Shown in pieces: positions 1 through 7,621 of a stretch of DNA of 19,752 nucleotides. Position 1 is the first letter of the stretch. Every line of letters starts with the position of its first letter. Source of the DNA: DASWTL01 sp036405495 (GTDB lineage: Bacteria; Bacteroidota; Bacteroidia; Sphingobacteriales; Sphingobacteriaceae). The position numbers were made by a program, and so were the translations under genes. The stretch spans positions 1-19,752 of the forward strand of contig DASWXL010000012.1 in assembly GCA_036405495.1 (NCBI GenBank), written 5' to 3'. The notes under the pieces are model-generated. The model saw nothing but the letters and a program-made list of their open reading frames with translations, was not told the DNA's origin and made no database searches.

Positions 1-193
1 AAATGGATACATCCAGGCGTCCTGTAGCTACGAACATCCCTGCCAGAAACAGCAGATAATCGCCGGGAAGGAAGAACCCGAAAAACAGTCCGGTTTCTGC
101 AAAAACCACGAACAGCAACAGGTAAAACCCTCCTTCGCGGAGAAGTTGTTCAGGATCTATAAGTTGTTGAAACTGCTGCCAGAAGTCATCCAT
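1..193 (-). CDS. DedA/SNARE-associated family membrane protein, N-terminal part only
   Basis: Reading down from an ATG at 193 gives 64 codons that run off the left edge of the window. The N-terminus is a short amphipathic stretch (MDDFWQQFQQLIDPEQLL), followed by a hydrophobic segment with an acidic residue (FVVFAETGLFFGFFLPGD) and then LLFLAG. The E-x-G-x-F-x-PGD-x-LLF-x-AG pattern is the conserved first motif of the DedA family. These inner-membrane proteins are implicated in undecaprenyl-phosphate and phospholipid recycling across the membrane and in membrane homeostasis. The gene starts 46 bases after the nuoN stop on the same strand. It may be read through from the nuo operon or have its own promoter; I see no clear -7 element in the gap. 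The family call is fairly firm; the specific function is not determined. Confidence 0.8.
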   Translation of the reverse strand, partial: MDDFWQQFQQLIDPEQLLREGGFYLLLFVVFAETGLFFGFFLPGDYLLFLAGMFVATGRLDVSI

Positions 194-239
194 AAGGGTA
201 ATATCCGTAAAACTACGAATATTAATGAATATTTATGCG

Positions 240-1619
240 TTATAACAGGTTTGACACAAGCGCCGGAAATAACCCCAGAATGATCGTTACCAACGCTGAA
301 ATACCCAGCACCACATTGAAGTAAGGCGACACCGCCACCTTCGCACGGTCTGACTCTTTGAAGTACATGGCAACGATCACGCGCAGGTAATAGAAAATCC
401 CGATCACCGCATTAATAACTGCGAGCACTACGAGATAAACATGATAGTCGGACAGCGCTGAACTGAACATCATGAACTTGCCCATGAATCCCGCCGTTAA
501 CGGAATACCTGCCAGCGAAAGCATGGCCACCGTTACCGTGAAAGCCAGGTATGGATTCGTCTTCGCCAGGCCGTTAAAGCTGTCGAAGTTATCTGACCCG
601 GTTACGCGTTTAACCAGGATAAGTGCGCCAAAAGCGATGATCGATGCCACTGAATAAGCCGTAGCATAAAGAAATACCGCATTCCCGGAGTTTGCACCAA
701 GGGCAACGATGGCAAATAACATATATCCGGCGTGCGAAATGCTGGAGTAGGCCAGCATACGCTTAAAGCTGTGCTGATAAAGTGCCGTGATATTTCCGAT
801 AAAGAGCGTAATGACCGTAACCACCAGCAGAACCGGCATCCAGAACTCCTGAAGCGGCGCAAAGCAGGTAGCAAACAGGCGCAGGAACGCTGCGAAACCA
901 GCCGTCTTAACAACGGTGCTCATGAACGTGGTAATCAGGGTCGGCGCACCATCGTACACATCGGGTGTCCAGAAATGGAACGGTGCAGCACCCACCTTAA
1001 ACAGCAGACCGATCGCGGCCAGAATGATACCGGCATAGAAAAGGATCGAAACTTCAGTCGGATTGGAGATAAGATATTGCTTGATTCCCTCAAGGTCGAA
1101 CGACCCGGTAGCACCATACAGAAAGGTGATGCCGAATAATAAGAACCCGGTTGAGAACGCACCCATCAGGAAGTATTTCAATGCCGCCTCGTTAGATGCT
1201 ATATCTTTCTTGCGGATACCTGCAAGAATATAGGAGGCGACAGACATGATCTCAATACCGATAAAAAGCATGGTAAGGTTATGGTAAGAAACCATTACCA
1301 CAACACCGGCAAGGGCAAAAAGAATGATCGCATAATATTCAGCGACATGCTCGCTGATGCGATCAAAGTAGTCTTTTGAAAGCAGAACGATCAGTAGTGT
1401 CGACAGAATGGTGATCACTGAAAAAGCAACCGCAAAATTGTCAAACAGCATCATGCCACTGAATATCGGAGACGCATTGCTATTCCACTCCGCGATGGCG
1501 GCTACAGCAGCACCCGCCAATCCGAGTACAGTAACCGGAACCAACGCGCTTTTAGCTTTATATAGACCCAGGTATAAAACAACTAAGGCCAGTATTGATA
1601 TTATTATTAAAACGTTCAT
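240..1619 (-). CDS. nuoN: NADH-quinone oxidoreductase subunit N
   Basis: This 459-residue antiporter-like subunit of the complex I membrane arm carries one of the proton half-channels. It is hydrophobic throughout, with about 14 predicted helices. Residues expected for the proton path are visible: Glu123 in FIGIEIMSVASYILAG, Lys208 in LLFKVGAAPFHFWTPDVYDG and the lysine of HSFKRMLAYSSISHAGY. Length is close to the usual 450-490. The start is the ATG at 1619, 44 bases past the nuoM stop; that gap holds a heptamer repeat. It is the last gene of the 14-gene nuo order, as expected. No frameshift or missing segment was seen. Confidence 0.97.
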   Translation of the reverse strand: MNVLIIISILALVVLYLGLYKAKSALVPVTVLGLAGAAVAAIAEWNSNASPIFSGMMLFDNFAVAFSVITILSTLLIVLLSKDYFDRISEHVAEYYAIILFALAGVVVMVSYHNLTMLFIGIEIMSVASYILAGIRKKDIASNEAALKYFLMGAFSTGFLLFGITFLYGATGSFDLEGIKQYLISNPTEVSILFYAGIILAAIGLLFKVGAAPFHFWTPDVYDGAPTLITTFMSTVVKTAGFAAFLRLFATCFAPLQEFWMPVLLVVTVITLFIGNITALYQHSFKRMLAYSSISHAGYMLFAIVALGANSGNAVFLYATAYSVASIIAFGALILVKRVTGSDNFDSFNGLAKTNPYLAFTVTVAMLSLAGIPLTAGFMGKFMMFSSALSDYHVYLVVLAVINAVIGIFYYLRVIVAMYFKESDRAKVAVSPYFNVVLGISALVTIILGLFPALVSNLL

Positions 1620-1627
1620 TATACTTT

Positions 1628-1648
1628 AAAATTCAAAAGTCAAAAGTC
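1628..1648. repeat. Three A-rich heptamers between nuoM and nuoN
   Basis: On the plus strand the gap reads AAAATTC, AAAAGTC, AAAAGTC back to back: three units of exactly 7 bases. On the coding strand this is TTTTGAC repeated, just upstream of the nuoN start. The same heptamer vocabulary recurs at 8629-8663. Right next to it, at 1652-1665, is a weak 5-bp stem (AAGGA/TCCTT) overlapping the nuoM stop. On the coding strand that stem is followed by a T run, so slight transcription attenuation before nuoN is possible but weakly supported. Confidence 0.7.
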
Positions 1649-1663
1649 AAAAAGGATTGGTCC

Positions 1664-3130
1664 TTAGAATTTAGCGTTTAACAATTTTCCATTTACCTGT
1701 TCGATGAGATTGGCTACCGCAGCTTCAGAAATATTAAGAACCGGCTGCGGATAAATTCCTATCGCAAGTACCAAAGCACATATGATAAATAAAACCGCCT
1801 TTTCTGTTCCGTCAATATCTCTGAACAGGAGTGTCCGCTCATTGGTGACACCCAGCATAATATGCTGATACATTCTGAACATATAAACCGCTCCGAGAAT
1901 GATGGTAAGACCGGCAATGATCGATGCCCACAGATTGTAGTTGTAAACTCCTAACAGCAAGAGGAATTCACCGATAAACCCGTTGGTTATTGGTAATGCT
2001 ACAGTTCCAAGTAAAACGATCAGGAACGTAATGGCGAACTTCGGGGCAACTTTGGCAATACCGCCCATCTCAGCGATCTCACGGGTATTCAGTCGACGGG
2101 AAATAATATCCAGGGCGAAGAACAGACCCACCACGTTAATACCATGGTTCAGCATCTGGATCATCGCTCCCTGAAGACCTTGCTGATTCCAGGCGAAGAT
2201 ACCCGCAGCAATCAAACCAACGTGTGCAATAGAAGAATAAGCCACCAGACGCTTTGCATCCTTCTGAGTGAAGGCAATGATCGAAGCGTAAACAATACCG
2301 ATGATCGAAAGCACCATCGCTGTTTGTCCCCATTCGGCAAATCCCAGCGGCGCCACAGGTATCAGCCAGCGAATGACGCCGTAGATACCCATCTTGAGCA
2401 TGATACCTGAAAGCAGCATGGTTCCTGCAGTAGGAGCAGCCGTATACGTATCAGGTTGCCAGGTATGGAAAGGGAATACAGGCATTTTAATGGCAAAAGC
2501 CAGGAAGAACGCCCAGAAGATCCAGCCCTGCGTTGTTGCGTCAAGGTTCAGTTGATAGAACTGAGCGATGTCATAACTGTTACCCGGCGTTTGCAGATAA
2601 GCATAGATGATCGCCACCAGCATGATCAAACTGCCGGCAATCGTATAGATAAAGAACTTAAGGTTAACCCAAATACGGTTTTCGCCGCCCCATGATCCGC
2701 AGATGAAGTAGATCGGGATCAAAGCTGCTTCCCAGCCGATATAGAAAAGGAATGCGTCAAGCGCTGTAAATACCAGCAGCAATCCAGCCTGCATGAATGC
2801 GATCAGCGCATAAAATGCACCCGGATTTTTGTAGTCATGTTTCCAGGCCGCAAGAATAATGATCGGGATAAGCAGGTTAGTTAGCAACACCAAAACCATG
2901 CTGATACCGTCAATACCGGCCTTGAAATGTATGCCTAGCTGTTCGATCCACACGTAATCAACCAGGAACTGAGTCGATGCGTCCGGTGTAAACCGTGTAA
3001 GAAGGCTTACAGAATGTAAAAGTGAAATTACTGATAATACCAGAGCGCCATATTTTACGCCTTGCGTTTTAGCAAACGGAAACAACAAAGCCCCGAGTAA
3101 TGGTAAAAATATAAGTAGTAAAATGTCCAT
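1664..3130 (-). CDS. nuoM: NADH-quinone oxidoreductase subunit M
   Basis: This 488-residue antiporter-like subunit of the complex I membrane arm is one of three Mrp-type proton pumps (L, M, N). Visible key residues are Glu134 in the helix FYIGWEAALIPIYF, Lys215 in AIKMPVFPFHTWQPDTYTAA, Lys246 in GIMLKMGIYG and Glu388 in NGFIGEFLLLLG. The last takes the place of the lysine used in NuoL and NuoN and identifies the M type. Length is near the usual 490-510. The ATG at 3130 lies 19 bases after the nuoL stop, and the gene is followed by nuoN. No anomalies were found. Confidence 0.97.
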   Translation of the reverse strand: MDILLLIFLPLLGALLFPFAKTQGVKYGALVLSVISLLHSVSLLTRFTPDASTQFLVDYVWIEQLGIHFKAGIDGISMVLVLLTNLLIPIIILAAWKHDYKNPGAFYALIAFMQAGLLLVFTALDAFLFYIGWEAALIPIYFICGSWGGENRIWVNLKFFIYTIAGSLIMLVAIIYAYLQTPGNSYDIAQFYQLNLDATTQGWIFWAFFLAFAIKMPVFPFHTWQPDTYTAAPTAGTMLLSGIMLKMGIYGVIRWLIPVAPLGFAEWGQTAMVLSIIGIVYASIIAFTQKDAKRLVAYSSIAHVGLIAAGIFAWNQQGLQGAMIQMLNHGINVVGLFFALDIISRRLNTREIAEMGGIAKVAPKFAITFLIVLLGTVALPITNGFIGEFLLLLGVYNYNLWASIIAGLTIILGAVYMFRMYQHIMLGVTNERTLLFRDIDGTEKAVLFIICALVLAIGIYPQPVLNISEAAVANLIEQVNGKLLNAKF

Positions 3131-3149
3131 TTATATTACTGTGCCTGTC

Positions 3150-5060
3150 TTAATAAATCTTGTAAAAACTGTAAACGATAATAGCAGCGATGCCGATCAC
3201 CATCATGAATATGTAGAAGCCAACATTACCGGTCTGAAGCAGACGCAGGCTTTTGCTCGCTTCGGAAGCGCCGCGACCGAAGCCATTCACGATGCCGTCA
3301 ATTCCCATCCTATCAACCACCTTAAAGAAGAAGCCTGATAAGGCATCCAGCGGTCGCTGGATCACTGCGGCGTAAAGCTCATCAACGTAGAACTTGTTGT
3401 ATGAAAGATTTGCCAGTGCGCCCCTTTCCCCGCCGTCGCGAACCGGTACATCCGCGCCTTTAACGTATTTGACGTAAGCGAAAATAGCTGCTGCCACTGC
3501 ACCGCCAACCGACACCGCCATCAGGATATATTCGGTAGTATGATCAAGGTGGAACTCACCCAGCTTCTGAACCGATGGTGTAAGAACCGGTGCCAGGAAG
3601 CTTGCAAGCCAGTGGCTTCCGCCCAATGCTGCCGGAACCCCGATAAAACCGCCCGCTACCGAAAGTACTGCAAGTACGATCAGCGGAATGGTCATCGATT
3701 TTGGAGACTCATGTAAATGGTGTTCCTGTTCTTTCGTTCCGCGGAAACCGCCCCAGAAGGTGAGGAACATCATCCGGAACATGTAGAATGCAGTCAGCAT
3801 AGCGCCGATCACGCCAACAACCCATAATATCTTGTTATGCTCATACGCATGAGCCAGTATCTCGTCTTTTGAGAAGAAGCCTGAGAACGGAGGCAATCCG
3901 GAGATGGCTATGGTTCCCATCAGCATGGTGAAGAAAGTGGTTGGCAGACTTTTCTTCAGGCCACCCATATTGCGCATGTCCTGCTCATTGCTCATGGCAT
4001 GGATCACAGAACCTGCGCCCAGGAACAGCAACGCTTTGAAGAAAGCATGCGTGATCACGTGGAAAAAAGCACCGGTATAAGCGCCTACCCCCAGACCAAG
4101 GAACATATAGCCCAGCTGCGATACGGTGGAATAAGCAAGTACCTTTTTTATATCATTTTGTGTAAGGGCAATGCATGCCGCGAGTATGGCGGTAACCAGA
4201 CCGATCACAGCGACCAGGTCCATGGTCACCGGCGAAAGGGTGAACAGGATGTTGGAACGGGTGATCATGTAGATACCGGCAGTAACCATCGTAGCCGCGT
4301 GTATTAACGCCGATACAGGGGTTGGACCGGCCATTGCATCAGGAAGCCAGGTGAACAACGGGATCTGTGCCGATTTACCGGTAGCGGCAATGAACAACAG
4401 GATAGTGATCAGTAACAGGGTACTGTCGCCCGTAACCATAGAAGCCGCCTGTGGAAATATCTTTGCAAATTCCAGGCTTCCGAAGGTGTTAAAGATGAGG
4501 AACACTGCGATCAGAAATCCCAGATCCCCGATACGGTTCATCACAAAAGCCTTTTTAGCCGCCTGGGCATAGGATGTGTTGGTGAACCAGAAACCAATAA
4601 GCAAATAAGAGCATAACCCCACGCCTTCCCATCCAATGAACATCACTACGTAATTGGATCCAAGCACCAGAAGAAGCATGAAGAATACGAACAGGTTCAG
4701 GTAGGAAAAGAATTTGGCAAAGCCGGCATCGTCATGCATGTATCCGGTAGAATAAACATGAATAAGGAAACCTATACCTGTAACGATCAGCAGCATGATA
4801 CTGCTAAGCGGATCGACCAGGAAATTAAACGGAACCGAAAGTGTTCCGGCGGTGATCCAGTCAAAAACCGGAACGATGAACGACTTCGTTTCAGAAGCGT
4901 TCAGCTCAACGAAAATACCAACACTTATAGCGAAAGATGCCAGCACGGAAAGGCATCCCACCAGTCCGACCAATGATTTTGACAGCACATTTCTACCCAG
5001 ACCATTGATCAGAAAACCGATCAGGGGCAACAGAGGAACTAACCAAACTAAATTTATCAT
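3150..5060 (-). CDS. nuoL: NADH-quinone oxidoreductase subunit L
   Basis: This 636-residue subunit is the distal antiporter-like protein of complex I and carries the long lateral helix along the membrane arm. Expected pump residues are all visible: Glu145 in MFIGWEGVGLCSYLLIGFW, Lys229 in AATGKSAQIPLFTWLPDAM, His254 in SALIHAATMVTAG, Lys342 in HAFFKALLFLGAGS and Lys398 in FSGFFSKDEIL. The C-terminal extension of roughly 130 residues beyond the pump core, ending in a hydrophobic helix, matches the lateral-helix and anchor design. Length is in the usual 610-650 range. The ATG at 5060 is 75 bases from the nuoK stop; that gap holds a REP-like inverted repeat. Confidence 0.97.
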   Translation of the reverse strand: MINLVWLVPLLPLIGFLINGLGRNVLSKSLVGLVGCLSVLASFAISVGIFVELNASETKSFIVPVFDWITAGTLSVPFNFLVDPLSSIMLLIVTGIGFLIHVYSTGYMHDDAGFAKFFSYLNLFVFFMLLLVLGSNYVVMFIGWEGVGLCSYLLIGFWFTNTSYAQAAKKAFVMNRIGDLGFLIAVFLIFNTFGSLEFAKIFPQAASMVTGDSTLLLITILLFIAATGKSAQIPLFTWLPDAMAGPTPVSALIHAATMVTAGIYMITRSNILFTLSPVTMDLVAVIGLVTAILAACIALTQNDIKKVLAYSTVSQLGYMFLGLGVGAYTGAFFHVITHAFFKALLFLGAGSVIHAMSNEQDMRNMGGLKKSLPTTFFTMLMGTIAISGLPPFSGFFSKDEILAHAYEHNKILWVVGVIGAMLTAFYMFRMMFLTFWGGFRGTKEQEHHLHESPKSMTIPLIVLAVLSVAGGFIGVPAALGGSHWLASFLAPVLTPSVQKLGEFHLDHTTEYILMAVSVGGAVAAAIFAYVKYVKGADVPVRDGGERGALANLSYNKFYVDELYAAVIQRPLDALSGFFFKVVDRMGIDGIVNGFGRGASEASKSLRLLQTGNVGFYIFMMVIGIAAIIVYSFYKIY

Positions 5061-5073
5061 GTATATACTATTA

Positions 5074-5130
5074 TGTCATGCTGAATGTATTTCAGCATCT
5101 GATAGATCCCGACGCAAGTTCAGGATGACA
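5074..5130. repeat. REP-like inverted repeat between nuoK and nuoL
   Basis: The 57-base unit begins TGTCATGCTGAA and ends TTCAGGATGACA. The ends are inverted copies of 12 bases with one mismatch. Inside, 5079-5097 forms a perfect 7-bp hairpin (TGCTGAA, loop TGTAT, TTCAGCA). The right half forms a second, imperfect hairpin (ATCC...GGAT). This two-arm layout and the GTCATnCTGAA ends resemble intergenic palindromic repeats that I recall as common in Bacteroidota genomes. Copy number elsewhere in the genome cannot be seen here. In the nuo transcript it would form a stable hairpin between nuoK and nuoL. Confidence 0.75.
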
Positions 5131-5135
5131 GTTAT

Positions 5136-5465
5136 TTACCACTTTAACCTGTTCAACACGTTTATATCAACGGACTGCGTATTCCGGAAAACCATCACAA
5201 TAATGGCGAGTCCCACCGCAACTTCGGCCGCTGCCAAAGCCATAATAAAAAACACAAACACCTGCCCGGCTGCATCGCCGCGATAAGCGGAGAACGCAGT
5301 AAGCAATAAGTTAATGGCATTCAGCATCAGTTCTATCGACATAAAGATGACGATAGCGTTACGGCGGATCAAAACGCCCATAACACCGATGGCAAAAATG
5401 ACCGTACTGAATAAAATGTAATGATTTAGCGGAACGCTTTGTATAGTTTGAGTAACCGTTTCCAT
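5136..5465 (-). CDS. nuoK: NADH-quinone oxidoreductase subunit K
   Basis: This 109-residue, three-helix subunit of the complex I membrane arm is homologous to mitochondrial ND4L and to MrpC. The two membrane glutamates needed for coupling are Glu45 (FMSIELMLNAINLL) and Glu81 (LAAAEVAVGLAI), 36 residues apart, the same spacing as Glu36 and Glu72 of E. coli NuoK. The ATG at 5465 overlaps the nuoJ TAA by one base (TAATG), which suggests coupled translation. The N-terminus is about nine residues longer than in E. coli; no better internal start is evident. Confidence 0.96.
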   Translation of the reverse strand: METVTQTIQSVPLNHYILFSTVIFAIGVMGVLIRRNAIVIFMSIELMLNAINLLLTAFSAYRGDAAGQVFVFFIMALAAAEVAVGLAIIVMVFRNTQSVDINVLNRLKW

Positions 5466-5968
5466 TATGCGTGTTTTGTATCCCTTTTAGCTAATAAAAC
5501 TGCTCCGACCATTGCCGTTAACAACAGGATCGAAGATATCTCGAACGGTAAAAGAAAATCACTGAATAATACTTTTCCCAGATTCTTCACCAGACCAATA
5601 CCCGGATCTTTCAGCACCAGCGGATCAGAAACGTCCAGCGCCTTCACAGAACCTGCGATGGTCACTAAAAGGCACATCCCGGCAATGACACCCGCTACCT
5701 TGAGCAGATTGGACTTCATAGGCTCCGTTTCCTTGTTCAAATTCAGCAGCATGAGCACAAACAGAAACAGAACCATAATGGCCCCCATGTAAACGATGAA
5801 GTTTACAACCGCCAGAAACTGTGCATTCAGAAGAATGTAGTGAATGGTGAACGTAAAAAAGGTGACGATAAGATATAGCACGCTATGTACCGGATTCTTC
5901 GAAAAGATCACCAGAAGTGCAAAAAAGACAGACAAGAATGCTACGAAGTAGAATAAAGATAAACCCAT
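5465..5968 (-). CDS. nuoJ: NADH-quinone oxidoreductase subunit J
   Basis: This 167-residue membrane subunit corresponds to ND6 and provides the helix whose rearrangement couples quinone chemistry to the pumps. It has five hydrophobic segments. The conserved third helix is seen as NFIVYMGAIMVLFLFVLMLL, with the Y-x-GAI-x-VLF-x-F-x-x-ML pattern of the family. Length matches usual NuoJ proteins (about 165-185). The ATG at 5968 lies 53 bases from the nuoI stop, in a gap that carries a stem-loop and a -7-like element. It overlaps nuoK by one base at its end. Confidence 0.95.
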   Translation of the reverse strand: MGLSLFYFVAFLSVFFALLVIFSKNPVHSVLYLIVTFFTFTIHYILLNAQFLAVVNFIVYMGAIMVLFLFVLMLLNLNKETEPMKSNLLKVAGVIAGMCLLVTIAGSVKALDVSDPLVLKDPGIGLVKNLGKVLFSDFLLPFEISSILLLTAMVGAVLLAKRDTKHA

Positions 5969-5982
5969 CGATGTGTATTTAA

Positions 5983-6010
5983 ACCTTTGCCCTTAGAGCC
6001 GGGCAAAGGT
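5983..6010. other. Stem-loop between nuoI and nuoJ
   Basis: ACCTTTGCCC (5983-5992) and GGGCAAAGGT (6001-6010) are perfect 10-base inverted copies around an 8-base loop. On the transcribed strand the stem is followed by only TTTAAA, so it is a poor intrinsic terminator. It is more likely an mRNA stability or processing hairpin, or part of an internal promoter region, since its upstream arm contains the TTTG of a -7-like box. Confidence 0.6.
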
Positions 6011-6011
6011 A
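6004..6011 (-). promoter_or_regulatory. Candidate -7 element for an internal promoter ahead of nuoJ
   Basis: On the minus strand this reads TACCTTTG, a full match to the Bacteroidota -7 consensus TAnnTTTG. A TTG lies 16 bases upstream, slightly close for the -33 box (usually about 17-23 apart). The element is 36 bases from the nuoJ ATG, which would give a short leader. The match is seen in the sequence; promoter activity is inferred. It overlaps the stem-loop at 5983-6010, so the similarity could be accidental. Confidence 0.35.
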
Positions 6012-6021
6012 CGTTTTTAAA

Positions 6022-6516
6022 TTATTTCAACGGCTCCTCAACCAGCTTGTCTTTACCGTAGATAAAGTCTTTACGCAGATAATCAGCCGGAACGATCGGT
6101 CCGTCGAGATAGATCGCTTCTTTCGGACAGGCTTCTTCGCAAAGCCCGCAGAAGATGCATCGCAGCATGTTGATCTCGTATACGGCGGCATACTTTTCTT
6201 CACGGTACAAATGCTCTTCGCCTTTCTTCCGCTCGCCGGCGATCATGGTAATAGCCTCTGCCGGACACGACAATGCGCAAAGTCCGCATGCAGTACACCG
6301 CTCACGTCCCTGCTCATCGCGCTTCAGCGAGTGCATACCGCGCCAGTTTTTTGAAAACTCCCTTTCCTCCTCCGGATAAAAAGTTGTTTCCTTCTTCTTA
6401 AACATATGACGAAAAGTAATAGAAAGCCCTTTAGCGATAGCCGGAAGGTACATACGCTCCCAGAAATTCATCGGCGTTTGCTCTATTACTTTCTTCCTGT
6501 TACTTAATGATTCCAT
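6022..6516 (-). CDS. nuoI: NADH-quinone oxidoreductase subunit I (8Fe ferredoxin type)
   Basis: This 164-residue peripheral-arm subunit relays electrons through clusters N6a and N6b to N2. It has two classical 4Fe-4S motifs: Cys74, 77, 80, 84 (CTACGLCALSCP) and Cys120, 123, 126, 130 (CIFCGLCEEACP). The reading frame is open to a TTG at 6564. I prefer the ATG at 6516 (MESLSNRKKV), which gives the N-terminus normal for related proteins; the upstream part only translates a G+C-rich palindrome and spacer. The short amphipathic N-terminal helix (about residues 16-38) would lie on the membrane. It lies between nuoH and nuoJ, as in the usual order. Confidence 0.96.
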   Translation of the reverse strand: MESLSNRKKVIEQTPMNFWERMYLPAIAKGLSITFRHMFKKKETTFYPEEEREFSKNWRGMHSLKRDEQGRERCTACGLCALSCPAEAITMIAGERKKGEEHLYREEKYAAVYEINMLRCIFCGLCEEACPKEAIYLDGPIVPADYLRKDFIYGKDKLVEEPLK

Positions 6517-6524
6517 AGCCCTTG

Positions 6525-6537
6525 TCCCCTCGGGGGA
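6525..6537. repeat. Short G+C-rich palindrome just ahead of nuoI
   Basis: TCCCC (6525-6529), loop TCG, GGGGA (6533-6537) form a perfect 5-bp hairpin ending nine bases before the nuoI ATG. The flanks are strongly A+T-rich (TTTAATTAAA to one side). It could hinder or tune ribosome access to nuoI, or be a remnant of a dispersed palindromic repeat. Evidence for either role is limited to structure and position. Confidence 0.4.
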
Positions 6538-6583
6538 ACTTTTAATTAAACTATTCTTATACAATAACTCTCTCAGCCAAGGC

Positions 6584-7621
6584 TTACAATAATTCCTTCA
6601 CTGTTATCACGATACCGGTGATCACGATATTGGCAATGGCAAGCGGTATCAAAACTTTCCATCCCAGGTTCATCAGCTGATCATAGCGGAAACGAGGGAT
6701 CGTCCACCGTACCCACATGAAGAAGAAGATGAATAATAAGATCTTGGCAAATAATACGGCAACACCTACCAGCGGCCCCCAGGTTGGGCCTAACATGGCG
6801 TTCACCCAATCCATACCCGGATAATTGTAACCACCAAAGTACAGGGTAGCCATTACCGCCGACGACACGAACATGTTGATATATTCGGCAAACAGAAACG
6901 CTCCCAGCTTAAATCCGGAATATTCCGTATGATATCCCGCCACCAGCTCATTCTCACTTTCAGGAAGGTCAAAAGGTGTACGGTTACATTCAGCGAAGGC
7001 ACACACCAGGAAAATAAGGAACCCTAAGGGCTGATAGATCACGTTCCACTGCCATGCGTGCTGCTGGGCGGCGATCTCGCCTAAGCTGAGGGTGTTGGTC
7101 ACCATCAGCAGCGCGATGATAGAAAGCCCCATGGCGATCTCGTAGCTGATATTCTGCGATGCTGCACGAATAGCACCCATCAGCGAATATTTGTTATTAG
7201 AGGCCCATCCACCGATCATGATGCCGTAAACCCCTAAGGATACGATACCAAAAATGTAAAGGATGCCCACGTTAATATCGGTCACCTGCAGCGGAACCAG
7301 GCGGTCACCGATCTGAATATTTTCCCCGAACGGAATAACCGCACTACCCAGCAGGGCTGTGAACAGTGCCAGCGATGGTCCTAAAATAAACAGGATAGGA
7401 CTGGATTGCGACGGGATGATCTCTTCTTTCAGGAACATCTTCAAACCGTCTGCCAGCGGCTGGAACATACCATGCGGACCGGCGCGATGCGGACCAACGC
7501 GATCCTGGAGAAACGCAGCTATCTTACGTTCTGCAAGTGTAGAATAAGCAGCAATACCTAAACTGACCCCGAAAATGACAACGATCAGTATGATCTTTTC
7601 AATAACTAACGCTAACTCCAT
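6584..7621 (-). CDS. nuoH: NADH-quinone oxidoreductase subunit H
   Basis: This 345-residue membrane subunit (ND1 homologue) forms the quinone-chamber entrance and the E-channel. Family signatures are clear: ERKIAAFLQDRVGPHRAGPH near residues 31-50, RAASQNISYEIAMG in the middle, and NRTPFDLPESENELVAGYHT with the charged residues lining the channel. About eight membrane helices are expected from the hydrophobicity. Length is typical (320-350). The ATG at 7621 shares one base with the TAA of nuoG (TAATG). The stop is 67 bases before nuoI. Confidence 0.97.
   Translation of the reverse strand: MELALVIEKIILIVVIFGVSLGIAAYSTLAERKIAAFLQDRVGPHRAGPHGMFQPLADGLKMFLKEEIIPSQSSPILFILGPSLALFTALLGSAVIPFGENIQIGDRLVPLQVTDINVGILYIFGIVSLGVYGIMIGGWASNNKYSLMGAIRAASQNISYEIAMGLSIIALLMVTNTLSLGEIAAQQHAWQWNVIYQPLGFLIFLVCAFAECNRTPFDLPESENELVAGYHTEYSGFKLGAFLFAEYINMFVSSAVMATLYFGGYNYPGMDWVNAMLGPTWGPLVGVAVLFAKILLFIFFFMWVRWTIPRFRYDQLMNLGWKVLIPLAIANIVITGIVITVKELL

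Noticed and set aside
4795..5286. A 163-codon plus-strand frame across nuoL, the REP-like repeat and nuoK
   Set aside because: It spans two real genes and a palindromic repeat, has no family likeness, and is explained as a chance open frame.
6517..6564. N-terminal extension of nuoI from a TTG at 6564
   Set aside because: It only reads through the GC hairpin and spacer; the N-terminus from the ATG at 6516 fits the family.
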